A DNA stretch of 64,000 bases from CAYOEV01 sp964403075. GTDB lineage: Bacteria; Bacteroidota; Bacteroidia; Cytophagales; Cyclobacteriaceae. The notes under the pieces were generated by a model. It had not been told where the DNA came from, did no database searches, and saw nothing but the letters and a program-made list of their open reading frames with translations. The DNA is taken from assembly GCA_964403075.1 (NCBI GenBank), contig CAYOEV010000004.1, positions 62,001 to 126,000 on the forward strand, in the 5' to 3' direction. Of this stretch, positions 35,933 to 46,300 are shown one piece after another (the stretch's first letter is position 1; every line of letters begins with the position of its first letter). The position numbers were made by a program, and so were the translations under genes.

Positions 35933-37182
35933 AAACAGCCATTTATTGGTTTAAAAACAACCAACGACTCAACGATAATCCTTCGCTTTTTCAAGCGGCA
36001 CAAACCCATCAGTTGTTGCCAGTATACATTTTACCCGACGATCAGGATCAAAATTACCGCATGGGTCTGAACAGGTACGGCGTGCATCGCAAACAGTTCT
36101 TGTTTGAATCTTTACGCAATCTCCAGGCGGACCTGCAACGGGCGGGTGGTGATCTACTGATTCTACAGGGAGATCCAGTAGAGGAGTTGAAGAAGTTACG
36201 AGCACATACGGGAATAGATGCGCTTATGGTATCTAAGGAACTGGATTACCTGGAGCTAAAGGAACAGGAAAAGCTGAAGGACCATTTCGAAGTACTCAAC
36301 GGCGCTTACGATCAGTTACTTATTCAACCTTCCGACTTGACTTTTCCGCCTAATACGGTACCATTTGGCTTTTCCTCATTTAGAAAAAAAGTAGAAAAAC
36401 AGATGACCATACGGCAGGTGCTGCCCATACCGGATATCAAGTTTTTATCAACAGATTTTGCAGGCGTTCAACTGGATTTACCCAATCCAGAGAAAAGTGA
36501 TTACAGCGCACATCCCTTCTATGGTGGCGTTTTTCATGCCAGGGAGCGGCTCAAAAAATACTTTTGGTCGACGCGCAAGCTGCGTCAATACAAGGCCACC
36601 CGAAACGGATTGATTGGTACGGATTACAGCAGCAAGTTTTCGGCTTTTCTGGCCTTGGGCAATCTGTCGCCGGTCGAAATTTATTGGGAGGTTCAAAGGT
36701 TTGAGGCTGAGGTAGAAAAGAACACTTCGACCTACTGGTTGGTTTTTGAAATTCTTTGGCGGGAATTTTTTAAATATACGAGTTGGAAATATGGGCGGGA
36801 ATTTTTTCTTAAGCCTGGTATACTCAAAGAAGACCGTACATATGCCGGCTCCGATAGACAATTTCAAAAATGGACGGACGGTCGAACGGGAGTTCCTTTT
36901 GTGGATGCGAACATGAAGGAATTGAATGCGACCGGATTCATGAGCAATCGTGGACGCCAAAATGTGGCCAGTTTCTTAGTACACGATTGGAAGGTAGATT
37001 GGCGTAAGGGTGCAGATTATTTTGAGCGTATGCTGGTAGACTACGACTGCAGCTCTAACTGGGGCAACTGGATGTATGTAGCCGGTGTGGGGAACGATCG
37101 CCGTACTCATAAATTTGACATCGAGTGGCAGCAGCAAAAATATGACGCCAGGGGGAAGTATGTGGCCCTATGGAATGGCTAG
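35929..37182 (+). CDS. CRY-DASH cryptochrome/photolyase
   Basis: 417 residues, at the short end for the family. N-terminal YWFKNNQRLNDNPSLF and the PFGFSSFRKKVEK segment near 143-155 are DASH-like. The FAD domain is complete: TYWLVFEILWREFFKY, FVDANMKELNATGFMSNRGRQNVASF, DYDCSSNWGNWMYVAGVGNDRR. Here the Asn/Trp region (SNWGNW) is retained, unlike in the neighbouring photolyase-like gene. CRY-DASH proteins repair CPDs in single-stranded or looped DNA and may signal. It ends the operon; its stop overlaps that of the convergent GT9 gene in a CTAG. Confidence 0.92.
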   Translation: MKTAIYWFKNNQRLNDNPSLFQAAQTHQLLPVYILPDDQDQNYRMGLNRYGVHRKQFLFESLRNLQADLQRAGGDLLILQGDPVEELKKLRAHTGIDALMVSKELDYLELKEQEKLKDHFEVLNGAYDQLLIQPSDLTFPPNTVPFGFSSFRKKVEKQMTIRQVLPIPDIKFLSTDFAGVQLDLPNPEKSDYSAHPFYGGVFHARERLKKYFWSTRKLRQYKATRNGLIGTDYSSKFSAFLALGNLSPVEIYWEVQRFEAEVEKNTSTYWLVFEILWREFFKYTSWKYGREFFLKPGILKEDRTYAGSDRQFQKWTDGRTGVPFVDANMKELNATGFMSNRGRQNVASFLVHDWKVDWRKGADYFERMLVDYDCSSNWGNWMYVAGVGNDRRTHKFDIEWQQQKYDARGKYVALWNG

Positions 37183-38189
37183 TCGGGTAGGTAAAAATCG
37201 AAGTTTACTTCTTTCATGCATTTAAAATGGCCTTTCGGGCATTTGGCAAAACCTATTTTGGAGCAAGGGCGGCATCCGAGTTTATTATTTTCAAATACGG
37301 TGAATTTGGTGCGGTAAGGATACATACCGAAACCAGGTATTGTATTGCCCCAAATGCTATAAATGGGTTTATTAAAGGCGGCAGCCACATGCATGAGTCC
37401 CGTGTCATGAGTAAACACCCAACGAGCCATTCGAATAAGGCTGGCAGATTGGTTGAAATTACATTTGCCAACTGCATTGAAGATGACGGTCTTCTTGTTA
37501 AGGGAAACAGTGAGTGCATCTTCATAACCTTCCCCGCTTTGTCTTCGTAGGAAAAATTGTTCAACAGCCTCGGCAAGCATTTCGTCTTCCTTTCCGCCCA
37601 GTAACACAATGGGTTTGTTGATGCGGTCGCAGAGTTCGATCAGTCGTTGCTCAGGAAGTCGTTTAGTGGCGAACTTAGCGCCAATAGCTACCGCCACAAA
37701 TTCTTTCCGGTGTGAGGCTGGTAGCCAGTCCCATTCGATGACGTCTTTGTCAGGTAAAAAATACTCCAGCCCGAGTTCATCAGTTTTGATCCCGAGGTGT
37801 GCCACGGTATCCATGTATCGGTCTACAATGTGTCGATTCGGCAGCCGGTTGATTTTGAAGTTGACCATCAACCATTTCTGCCAATTCAATTTGTTAAAAC
37901 TTTTGGCAGGTTTCCCCAGTGCTTGCTTAACTATTCTGGTGCGCAGGTTGTTATGTAAATCGATGATTTGGTCGAATTTTTCGGCCTTAAGTGTCTGTAT
38001 AAATGTTTTCAGGGAGCCATCCAGCAAATGTATTTGGTGTAGATAAGGATTCTCCTGAAGCATGGGTAGGTATTCCAGTTTGGTACCAAAATGTACTTCG
38101 GCATCCAGCTGGGTTTTAAGGGTTCTGATCACTGGTGTAGTGAGTACGATGTCGCCAATAGAAGAAAACCTGATTACAAGCACTTTCAT
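37179..38189 (-). CDS. Glycosyltransferase family 9 (heptosyltransferase-like)
   Basis: 336 residues. GT9 pattern: N-terminal VIRFSSIGDIVLTTPVIRTLK (nucleotide-sugar fold start), FDQIIDLHNNLRTR, and the C-terminal THDTGLMHVAAAFNKPIYSIWG sugar-binding block. Members add heptose or related sugars to the lipopolysaccharide core at the inner membrane. There is no LPS cluster around it. Four Cys in GCRPCSKIGFAKCPKGHFKCM near the C-terminus could bind a metal. Confidence 0.85.
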   Translation of the reverse strand: MKVLVIRFSSIGDIVLTTPVIRTLKTQLDAEVHFGTKLEYLPMLQENPYLHQIHLLDGSLKTFIQTLKAEKFDQIIDLHNNLRTRIVKQALGKPAKSFNKLNWQKWLMVNFKINRLPNRHIVDRYMDTVAHLGIKTDELGLEYFLPDKDVIEWDWLPASHRKEFVAVAIGAKFATKRLPEQRLIELCDRINKPIVLLGGKEDEMLAEAVEQFFLRRQSGEGYEDALTVSLNKKTVIFNAVGKCNFNQSASLIRMARWVFTHDTGLMHVAAAFNKPIYSIWGNTIPGFGMYPYRTKFTVFENNKLGCRPCSKIGFAKCPKGHFKCMKEVNFDFYLPD

Positions 38190-38248
38190 AAGGAGTAAAA
38201 TTAGGATGCAATTGAACCCTAATGTGTAGATTTAAGTAAAAACATTGT

Positions 38249-38659
38249 ATGAATTACTGGTTGATCAAGTCCGAACCAAACAACTATTCGTGGGACGACC
38301 TTGTGAAGCTAGAAGTCGACCACTGGGATGGCGTGCGGAATTATGCCGCCAGAAATAATATCCGGTCCATGCAGGTGGGAGATTTATGTCTGTTTTATCA
38401 CAGTGTAAATGAAAAGTCAGTAGTGGGTGTGGCCAAGGTGGTTAGCCAACCGTATGCCGACCCAACTACCGATGATGAAAGATGGTCAGTGGTAGATGTG
38501 CGCCCACAGTTCAAACTCAAGCGTCAGGTTACGCTTGCAGAAATTAAGGCAGACGATAGATTGAGTGAAATGGTTCTGGTTAAACAGTCACGCTTATCTG
38601 TTCAACCGGTAAGAAAAGAGGAGTTCGACATTGTTGTGGCATTAAGTGAAAATGAGTAG
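38249..38659 (+). CDS. EVE-domain protein
   Basis: 136 residues, the whole protein being one EVE domain (PUA-related fold): WLIKSEPNNYSWDDL at the start, HWDGVRNYAARNNIRSM and GDLCLFYHS in the middle. EVE proteins bind modified bases in nucleic acids. A free-standing copy is common in bacteria. Its stop lies within the first codons of the next gene, an 8-base overlap. Confidence 0.9.
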   Translation: MNYWLIKSEPNNYSWDDLVKLEVDHWDGVRNYAARNNIRSMQVGDLCLFYHSVNEKSVVGVAKVVSQPYADPTTDDERWSVVDVRPQFKLKRQVTLAEIKADDRLSEMVLVKQSRLSVQPVRKEEFDIVVALSENE

Positions 38660-40421
38660 CGTGCGTGGTACATATTGTGACGGTGGGGCGGTGAAGTATT
38701 GGATGCTCGCGGGCCTGCTGTTTGTGTTGGTTTTGGTGGGATCTGCACAAGAGGCTTCAGTTAAAAAGAAAGAAATAAAGGGTCCTCCCACTTTTGATGA
38801 GATTGCCGCGGACAGTACGCTTTCCGAGAAGCATAAGATAAGATTGACCCAAAAAAGAAGAAGATGGGAGCGAAGGCACAAAGTAGACACCTCTGCCGTG
38901 CTTTTTCAGCCGGTCAGGCATGAAATCAGCATGCAGGACAGAGGGGATGAGTTTCACGTAATTCAGACTAAAGAGAAGGAGACTGACTTATTTGTGGCCC
39001 AAGACCTGAATGAACGGGGTAGTCAAAATGGCAAGTGGGTTTTTCACCTGATCAATGACGACCTCAAGAAGGTATGGGTCACCCACTACAAGGCACCCAG
39101 CGGTGTGAACTTGATAGGGTATGATTACTCTAAAGGCTATTATTTCCTGGTGTATGAATACCTGGACAAATGGAACCTTTACCATTCAGTTATTATCGAA
39201 AAGGAAACTGGCAAGACGCTACAGCAGGACTTTGAGCTGCCATTTGATATCGAACTCCAATATGTGGAAGCCTTGGACAATGGGTTGCTTTTTGTGGGCA
39301 ATTATCGGTTCAAACCGGTGGTTGTTTTGCACGACGTCGTCTCTGGCAAGCCCAAGGTATTACCGGGATTTTTTAATCAGGAGGATCGTATCTTCGATCT
39401 GGTCATCAATGATGAGTCACGCATTTTTTCCGTGGTGCTTGCCCGCAGGATGCGCAATGGAAAGTATACGACCGAAACCAAAACATTTACCTATGACGGT
39501 TTGCTGGTAGAGGAAAACATTGTAAATCCGGGAGAACGGATTAGCCTTATCGATGGCACCACCCGAAATGTGGGCAACGGCGTGCAGTTGCTTGCGGGTA
39601 CCTATGCCCACCGGAATTCACTTTACAGCAATGGTATATTTATTTCCAAATTTGTAAATGGTCGTCAGAAGTTTTTGAAAAACTACAACTATGGCGATTT
39701 GAATAATTTTTTTGCGTTTCGTGGTGAAAAAGCTGAATCACGCATAAAGCGGCGAATTGCCAGAAAAAAGTCGCGTGGCAAGACGCCCAAATTTAATTAC
39801 CGCTTGTACATCCATGACATCACCTCGGATGGTGAACAAAATGTACTAGTGGCAGAAGCCTACTACCCGAAGTACCAGCAGATGAATCCTGGTTTTGGTT
39901 ATTACAATCGCTTTGATTATCCCCAAAGTAGGGTGCCTCAGACCCGTTTGGTTGGGTATCGTTTTACACATGCCATCATCGTTTCTTTTGACAAGCAAGG
40001 CAATGTTTTGTGGGACAATAGTTTCCGAACCAATGACATTACAGTGAAAAATCTACAGGCCTCCGTGGCTGTAAATAATCAAAATGACAGGGCCGTGATC
40101 ATGTACTTGGATGAAAACGTAATTAAATCTAAAGTGGTGGAAGGTGATCAGGTCGTGGAGGGCAAATCCTATACACCGGTAAAATTGCTGAACAAGGATG
40201 ATCAGTTGTTGAGTAGAGATTCAGATTTTAAAGGTCTCGAAAGCTGGTACGACAATTTCCTTTACACTTACGGAGTTCAGTCGATTAGGAATAAATATCA
40301 GGAGGGTAGCAATAAAAGACGACGGGTATTTTTTTTAAATAAAATCCAGTTTGAGGAATCTCAGGAAAATATTAAAAACCTTCGAAGCGCATCTATACTT
40401 AAGGACATCAATAAATATTGA
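38652..40421 (+). CDS. Large exported protein of unknown function
   Basis: 589 residues from ATG 38652, where the reading frame overlaps the EVE stop. Starts at 38691 (GTG) or 38703 (ATG) would place the signal peptide (MLAGLLFVLVLVGSAQ) at the very N-terminus and may be the real ones. The mature protein is basic near its start (LTQKRRRWERRHK) and then beta-strand-rich over its length, with repeated aromatic/Asp segments suggestive of a propeller. No family recognised. The C-terminus ends LRSASILKDINKY. Confidence 0.65.
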   Translation: MSSVRGTYCDGGAVKYWMLAGLLFVLVLVGSAQEASVKKKEIKGPPTFDEIAADSTLSEKHKIRLTQKRRRWERRHKVDTSAVLFQPVRHEISMQDRGDEFHVIQTKEKETDLFVAQDLNERGSQNGKWVFHLINDDLKKVWVTHYKAPSGVNLIGYDYSKGYYFLVYEYLDKWNLYHSVIIEKETGKTLQQDFELPFDIELQYVEALDNGLLFVGNYRFKPVVVLHDVVSGKPKVLPGFFNQEDRIFDLVINDESRIFSVVLARRMRNGKYTTETKTFTYDGLLVEENIVNPGERISLIDGTTRNVGNGVQLLAGTYAHRNSLYSNGIFISKFVNGRQKFLKNYNYGDLNNFFAFRGEKAESRIKRRIARKKSRGKTPKFNYRLYIHDITSDGEQNVLVAEAYYPKYQQMNPGFGYYNRFDYPQSRVPQTRLVGYRFTHAIIVSFDKQGNVLWDNSFRTNDITVKNLQASVAVNNQNDRAVIMYLDENVIKSKVVEGDQVVEGKSYTPVKLLNKDDQLLSRDSDFKGLESWYDNFLYTYGVQSIRNKYQEGSNKRRRVFFLNKIQFEESQENIKNLRSASILKDINKY

Positions 40422-40537
40422 GCATGCCCACTCGTTGTAGAGGGGGTAAATGCGGTTTTCCTCTTTAATTTAAATTTCTTGTCTTCTATTGACAACCCTT
40501 TGCCCCTGACTTTCATCTATAACATGAATGTAGAGGC

Positions 40538-41116
40538 ATGTTACGATTGAATTCATCTGTGAAAGAGTTACGCATCATTGAGGGCTGCAGGGGGGGTAAC
40601 CCACAATGTCAACAAGCCCTGTTTGACAAATATGCCGGAAAAATGGCTGCGCTTTGTTCCAGGTACATCGGTGATGCTTCTGAGGCAGAGCATGTGATGG
40701 TAGGTGCCATGGTGAAGGTGTTTCAGCGTATTGATCAATTTACGGGTCAAGGGAGTTTTGAAGGTTGGATATGCCGGATAATGGTGAATGAAAGCCTGAT
40801 GTATCTCCGAAAAAACAAGATGCTTTCAGTAATGACCGATGTACAAGAGATAACATTGGAACCAAATTATGAGCATTTAGAAGCGACAGTAAATGCCAAT
40901 GCACTTATGGACATGGTGGAGAGATTGCCGGTGGGCTATCGCACGGTATTTAACCTTTTTGCCATAGAAGGATTTAAGCATAGAGAAATTAGCGAAATGT
41001 TGGGAATCACTATTGGCACATCAAAGTCTCAGTTGAATCAAGCGCGGAGCTTGCTGAAGCGCAAACTGGCGGAAATTGAGGAGATGACTGAAAAAAAATA
41101 TTACTATGGAGAATAA
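40538..41116 (+). CDS. ECF-type RNA polymerase sigma factor
   Basis: 192 residues. Region sigma-2 at about 20-90 (ALFDKYAGKMAALCSRYIGD, FEGWICRIMVNESLMYLRKN) and sigma-4 at about 125-185 (LPVGYRTVFNLFAIEGFKHREISEMLGITIGTSKSQLNQAR). It directs polymerase to promoters of its own regulon. Overlaps the following anti-sigma-like gene by 11 bases, the arrangement expected for a sigma/anti-sigma pair. Confidence 0.92.
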   Translation: MLRLNSSVKELRIIEGCRGGNPQCQQALFDKYAGKMAALCSRYIGDASEAEHVMVGAMVKVFQRIDQFTGQGSFEGWICRIMVNESLMYLRKNKMLSVMTDVQEITLEPNYEHLEATVNANALMDMVERLPVGYRTVFNLFAIEGFKHREISEMLGITIGTSKSQLNQARSLLKRKLAEIEEMTEKKYYYGE

Positions 41117-41747
41117 TCGAATAGATCAACTCTTTAGGGAAAAGTTGGCCCAGCATACCCAGGAGGTTGCATCCTCCGCCTGGGAGCAGGTGCATCAAGC
41201 GCTGGAATCTGATAAGAAATCGTTCTACTTCGCTAGGTGGCACTGGGCAGCTGCTGTGGGATTACTGATTTCGGCTGGCTGGTGGATATTGAGGCCTACA
41301 GGTGTACCTCCAGGCGAATCTATAGTGGTGAATCACCCGGCAATCCCTGCCAGTAATCCGTGGACACCTGATTTAAATCCGGTGCCTCTCGAGGTCGCTG
41401 CCCGCAAGACAACTGGGAAAAGCCAGGTCAAGACCATGGTTGTTCAATCAACTGAAAAAGATGTTGTAAATCCCACCGATCCCGTGCTGGCTAAATCATG
41501 GAGTCTTCCAAAGTCGTGTGGTCATTTATTGGAGGTAAACAACCCCTCCGTGGCATTACCAGTATTGGAGGCTTCGAAAAGAAAAGGAAGCGTACAAATC
41601 ATTTATATAGCCAATGAGGTGTCTCCTGAAGAAACAGGTATCATAAAGTGGTTCCATAAGGCCCAGGAGTTAGATCCGGCTGGCTTGATGGCAAGCATCA
41701 GGGATAAGAAGAATGAACTACTCAGGTTCAACGCTAGAAATAATTAA
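41106..41747 (+). CDS. Probable membrane anti-sigma factor
   Basis: 213 residues with one membrane helix (about 45-62, WHWAAAVGLLISAGWWIL). The N-terminal 40 residues form the cytoplasmic part (IDQLFREKLAQHTQEVASSAWEQVHQALE), as in Bacteroidota anti-sigma proteins linked to ECF factors; no zinc motif is present. The periplasmic part is Pro-rich and then helical. It overlaps the sigma gene and precedes the outer-membrane protein gene by 15 bases. Confidence 0.75.
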   Translation: MENNRIDQLFREKLAQHTQEVASSAWEQVHQALESDKKSFYFARWHWAAAVGLLISAGWWILRPTGVPPGESIVVNHPAIPASNPWTPDLNPVPLEVAARKTTGKSQVKTMVVQSTEKDVVNPTDPVLAKSWSLPKSCGHLLEVNNPSVALPVLEASKRKGSVQIIYIANEVSPEETGIIKWFHKAQELDPAGLMASIRDKKNELLRFNARNN

Positions 41748-41762
41748 TAAAGAAATAAGGAT

Positions 41763-42863
41763 ATGAAAAAGTTACTCGCTGCATGCATGGCTACAGGACT
41801 GGCTGTGGCCTTACTCGGCAACACGCCTACTGGGCACGTAGATCGTAAGGACACGGTCATTATCCAACTTGACAATGGTAGCCGGGTGGTGATTTACACC
41901 AAAAACAAACAAGAGCTGTCCCGGCTAAAGTCTTATGATTTTAACAAAATGATACAAGACCTTAACGAAGCGGTGGAGGAAAATGAAATCGATTACTACG
42001 AGATCATCGCCGGTACAGACAGTAAATATATACTAAACGATGATCGACAAACCCGTCAGCGAATCATCATTGACAATGGTGACACCACCATTGTGGGCGT
42101 TGAAGAGACATCAGGGCGCAAGAAGTTTACATTCAGCATTTCTACAGGAGAAGATGAGGAGGCAACTGATGGCGACAACCGGGAAATGCCTAAAATAGGT
42201 TCGAGAAGTCATTTTTTGCTGGACCTGGGGATCAACAACTGGCTGGAAGATGGAGAGCTGCCCAATGAAAGCAATGCCCCGTATTCGGTCAAGAATTGGG
42301 GATCCTGGTATCTAGGCCTCAACTGGATGAATAATACACAATTGGCCGGACCTTTTTATCTAGACTGGGGAGCTGGCGTGAGTTGGTACAACTGGAAATT
42401 AGAGAATGCCAATGTACAAGTGATCAAAGGCATGGACCAAATTCAATTTGTGGAGGATACTGCTGCATTAGGTCGCAAGAGTAAACTCACAGCCAGTTAT
42501 TTCAACTTCTTTTTTGTACCCATGATTGATTTCAGCCGGAAGAGTAATCGCGTGATGAACAGCAGGCGAGGGGATTTTTTCAAAAGTTATTCAAATAGTG
42601 GCGTTCGCGTGGGCATGGGTGTTTATGCCGGCTTGCGGATCAATAGTAAGTCAAAATTTGTCATCGACGAAAATGGCGAACGGGATAAGAACAAAGAAAA
42701 CGCCTCACTGTTTTTGGAGAACTTCCGATACGGGATTCGGGGACAGGTAGGATACCAGGGTATTGATTTATTTATAATGTACGATTTGAATGAAGTTTTT
42801 GTGGAAGATCGTGGCCCCAATGGTATTGCCTTAAACGCGGTAACCGTCGGGGTTTCGTTCTAG
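41763..42863 (+). CDS. Outer-membrane beta-barrel protein
   Basis: 366 residues with a signal peptide (about 1-20). An N-terminal soluble region (to about 150) holds VVIYTKNKQELSRLKSYDFNKM. The C-terminal half is made of amphipathic strands (LLDLGINNWLED, WYLGLNWMNNTQLAGPFYLDWGAGVSWYNW) and ends with the typical aromatic terminal residue (VTVGVSF), as in outer-membrane barrels. It is the third gene of the ECF sigma / anti-sigma unit, so it may be the regulon target or an envelope-stress input. Confidence 0.75.
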   Translation: MKKLLAACMATGLAVALLGNTPTGHVDRKDTVIIQLDNGSRVVIYTKNKQELSRLKSYDFNKMIQDLNEAVEENEIDYYEIIAGTDSKYILNDDRQTRQRIIIDNGDTTIVGVEETSGRKKFTFSISTGEDEEATDGDNREMPKIGSRSHFLLDLGINNWLEDGELPNESNAPYSVKNWGSWYLGLNWMNNTQLAGPFYLDWGAGVSWYNWKLENANVQVIKGMDQIQFVEDTAALGRKSKLTASYFNFFFVPMIDFSRKSNRVMNSRRGDFFKSYSNSGVRVGMGVYAGLRINSKSKFVIDENGERDKNKENASLFLENFRYGIRGQVGYQGIDLFIMYDLNEVFVEDRGPNGIALNAVTVGVSF

Positions 42864-43310
42864 ACACAGACCCGCTCAGATCAAGTAAAGTCCCTTCATT
42901 CATCGGTTGGTTTAAAACCGAATATTTAGGAAAAGTAATTACCGACCTGATAGTAGTGAGAATGATTGAGGGTATCGAGCACCGTAGAAAGGACCTTTTG
43001 TCCGTGGTTGAGCCGCCGGTTACCAGAGAAAATCTTTAGGCCAGTCAAAAACTAGAAGGAATCAACGTATGTATTCCAATAATGAAAGGCCCTGTGAAAA
43101 CAGGGCCTTTCCTTTTTAAAGAGGATGAGTTGTTGCGCTCATCCCCTCATCACTCACCTAACCAACGAGACTGTCTACTCTCTTATTTGAAAAACGTAAT
43201 TATGGAGCCTTTGGATATGGCTTTTATGTTAAAACAAGTGAAAAAATTGTGGCAGGGTAGAATGAAGTTATGAAATGTCGGACCGACAACAAGTATCTGA
43301 CCAACACGTA
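42864..43310. other. 447-base convergent intergenic region
   Basis: It lies between the ends of the outer-membrane protein gene (plus) and the AsmA-like gene (minus). Apart from the strong hairpin terminator at 43085-43117 I see no gene: the short open frame at 43082-43273 overlaps the hairpin and lacks family resemblance. A weak inverted repeat (42903-42921) has no T-run. Confidence 0.5.
43085..43117 (+). terminator. Strong hairpin terminator
   Basis: Ten-base perfect stem (43085-43094 with 43101-43110), loop of six, and a T-rich tail (CCTTTTT). It probably ends transcripts from the ECF/outer-membrane-protein unit on the plus strand, about 220 bases past the last stop codon. Confidence 0.75.
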
Positions 43311-46300
43311 CTAACGATCCTCTGATGACGGTGTTTGGGGCGTGGATTTGTGGGTGGTAAGGCTTACCGATTCCTCATCAGACGTACGGTCAAATTTTCT
43401 TAAATTCCTTTTGCTTTTTTGGATGCCCACACTGCTAACGACACCACTTAATAGTGCTTTACCCCAGTAGTTGAAAATAGATTTGGACTTATCTCTCTCT
43501 GTAAAAATGGTGCCTTTTTTAAGAAAAATAAATGACGGGTTCTTATGTTTAATGATGAAGGTATTGGCAAAGAACGTTTTTATCGCTTCATCAAAACCTT
43601 TGGCAGCCATCGTTTCTGAATCCAGAATCCGCACCTTGAGGTTGTCGTACCTAAATCTCATGATGCCCCGTGCCGCCTCGCGGTCGGCGTTAAATTCAAA
43701 ATCAACGCGTTCGGCAACTCCTTTCTTTATGTCTACCTGAGCAATGGGGATCAATAGACTATTTAATCGATTCAATGAAAATGTATCGAGGTAGCCGGTC
43801 AATTGAAAGGGACGCCGAGCTTTCTCCATGTTGAAATTTACCCGAACTTTAAAAGAGGCTGAATCCAATAACTTTCCCTCTGCAGCGAGTGTCATGGGCC
43901 GATTGCTGCTGCCCATCGTTCGAATGCCTGCAAGCGTGGCATCTAAATCATTAAAACGTATTTCAGCAATTTGTAAATTATGGAGTTGTTTCTCCCGATA
44001 GGTGATGGCACCAGTAAAACGAAGGGTGTCTATGCGTATTTTTTGGTCTACATCCAGTAGCATTTGTTGTGGCAGGTCGCGTAATTGATCTTCTGGGAAC
44101 GGCACGTTTTTATCACGGTACACCGTGGCCTTTGTGTCGAGAACAGCCGCTCGTTTTATATCCAGAAGTTGATCTTTCAATAAGTGGTCCCAATTGATGC
44201 CACTGAGGCGAATTTTATCACAAGAGACATTGAACCAATCCTTCTGCCATTTTAATTGGTCGCTGTAACTCTCTGGCGTCAATTGGTTTTGGAGCTTTAC
44301 TCTGTTAACCACTAGTTGATTTTGAGGATAGGCTACGAGGTAATTTTCTGCGGTAAGCACATAGTTATCGGGGAGGTCACGGGTAAAATTTTTACCTGAT
44401 AATTCAAAGTCATCGATGTAGGAAACCAGTTCCTGATAATCGAGGGTATCCTGCACGTTTAAACCATTGATGCGCACTTGCCCGTTGTTCCACTGCAGGT
44501 CGGGTTTGGACGAGTATTCGTAGGAAAGCTGGATGTCGTTGATCGCCACGTGGCTGAGCTGTACCGTTCCCGGCATGGCTATTTTCCTCATTGGCGTAGC
44601 AGATGATGAATTTGCACGCAATCTTGCGATGGGTGTGGATAGGATGAGAGAATCCGCTGCGAGCATCTGATCCTCAAAAAAGCCATCTTCGCACCATCCG
44701 GTCATGTGCAATCGGGCCAGGTGGACATCTGTCCGGTTATTTTTAAAGAAAATGCTATCTAATTGCACCAATCCTGGTTGGCTGTCATACAAAAGTTGGC
44801 TGATCATTAAAGAATCTCCATTGGCAAAAGAAGGGTGTATTTGAGCTGCCCGAATGTGGGCCCGGCTGCTGTGTAAAAAATCCTCCTCGCCGAATAAGGC
44901 TTTTCTTGGATAATCCAGTTCATCCAATGCTACAGTGAGGTCGGATACACTTAAATACTGCATTCCCGAAGCTGAGGGGGTCATTAAATCGAGTTTGGCT
45001 TTTATCAGAGACACTTTGCCGATGCGTACCGTTGTGTTTTTGGCGGTTGTGTCAGTGGATCCGATGCCCTGATTGGCAGACAACGACCACTTGGCCAATG
45101 GATCGGATATAATCAGGCTATCCAGTACCCAATCGCCGGTATTCCAGTAGGTTTTCTGTTGAAGGCCATAACTGTTGATAGTGGGTATAAACACCACATT
45201 GTTCAGACCGTCGGTTGTGGAGATGAACACATCATTGAGGGTGAGGTGAGAATGCCAGTCATCAAAGCGTATTTTCCCTGATGAAATGCGTTGGTTATTA
45301 TTTTGAAACAATAAGCTATCGCCTGACAATCGAAACAAGTGCTTATCCTCGTCCAGTTGTGCCTCGCTATTTAAATTATACGCAGCTATATGGGTGCTGT
45401 CGTTGATGGTACCCTTGATCACACCGCGTTGTATCAATAGAAAACGAACGATTTCGGGCAACTGGCTTTGTGCTTTGGCACTATCTGTCGCTTGGGTATT
45501 CGTTTGAATATCGAATGTCACTTTTGGATTAAATAGTGCAAGCGTATCAAATACATGGTGGTGTGCGGCAAAGAGACTGTCAGGATGCAGCCCATGAATA
45601 ATGGCTGAATCCAGCTTTGCATCGATGCTTCTGCTACTATCCCTTACAACCACTTTCCAGTCTTCGAGTAGAATTTTTTTCTCGGTTAGGTCGGCATCTA
45701 CACGGGCACCGGAAATGGATGTTGGACCCTTCGACCAGGTCAGGCGATAAGCATTTACTCTTGCCCGCCCGTACAAGTCAGACCAGGATCGGGTACGTTT
45801 CGATAGCCGCACGCGATGCAGTGTAGTGGTGGCAGAACCGATGTAAAGCGGTGCGACTGCTACCTCAGCATCCTGAAACCTGACCCTGTCAATGTCCACT
45901 TTGGAAAAGTAAGGTTCAACCAGTTGGTAAAGATTTTGTGCCTCAAAACTTCGGTTGTTGCGTCGATTGTTTGATTCTGCATTTTCAACAAAAACTTTTG
46001 GAGAGGTTAAGGTGAGTGCTTCCAAGCTTAAAATTTCATCCAATAAGGCGGACTGGTAGTCTATCCCCTTAATCCACAGATCGGGAAATTCAAAGTTGAT
46101 GTAAGGGAGTATGTTTTGCTGCTTCCAGGTTGGGCGGGGTGCAATTTTTAGATGCTTAAAATGTAGGAGGCTGTCGCGGGTACTTAATCGAAACCGATCA
46201 AACTTCAAGAGATGTATGCTATCGGGTAGCTGGTAGGTATACTCCTGGATAAGAATCTCCGCCTCATCAAAATATTTCTTATGATAGACAATGTCGTGGT

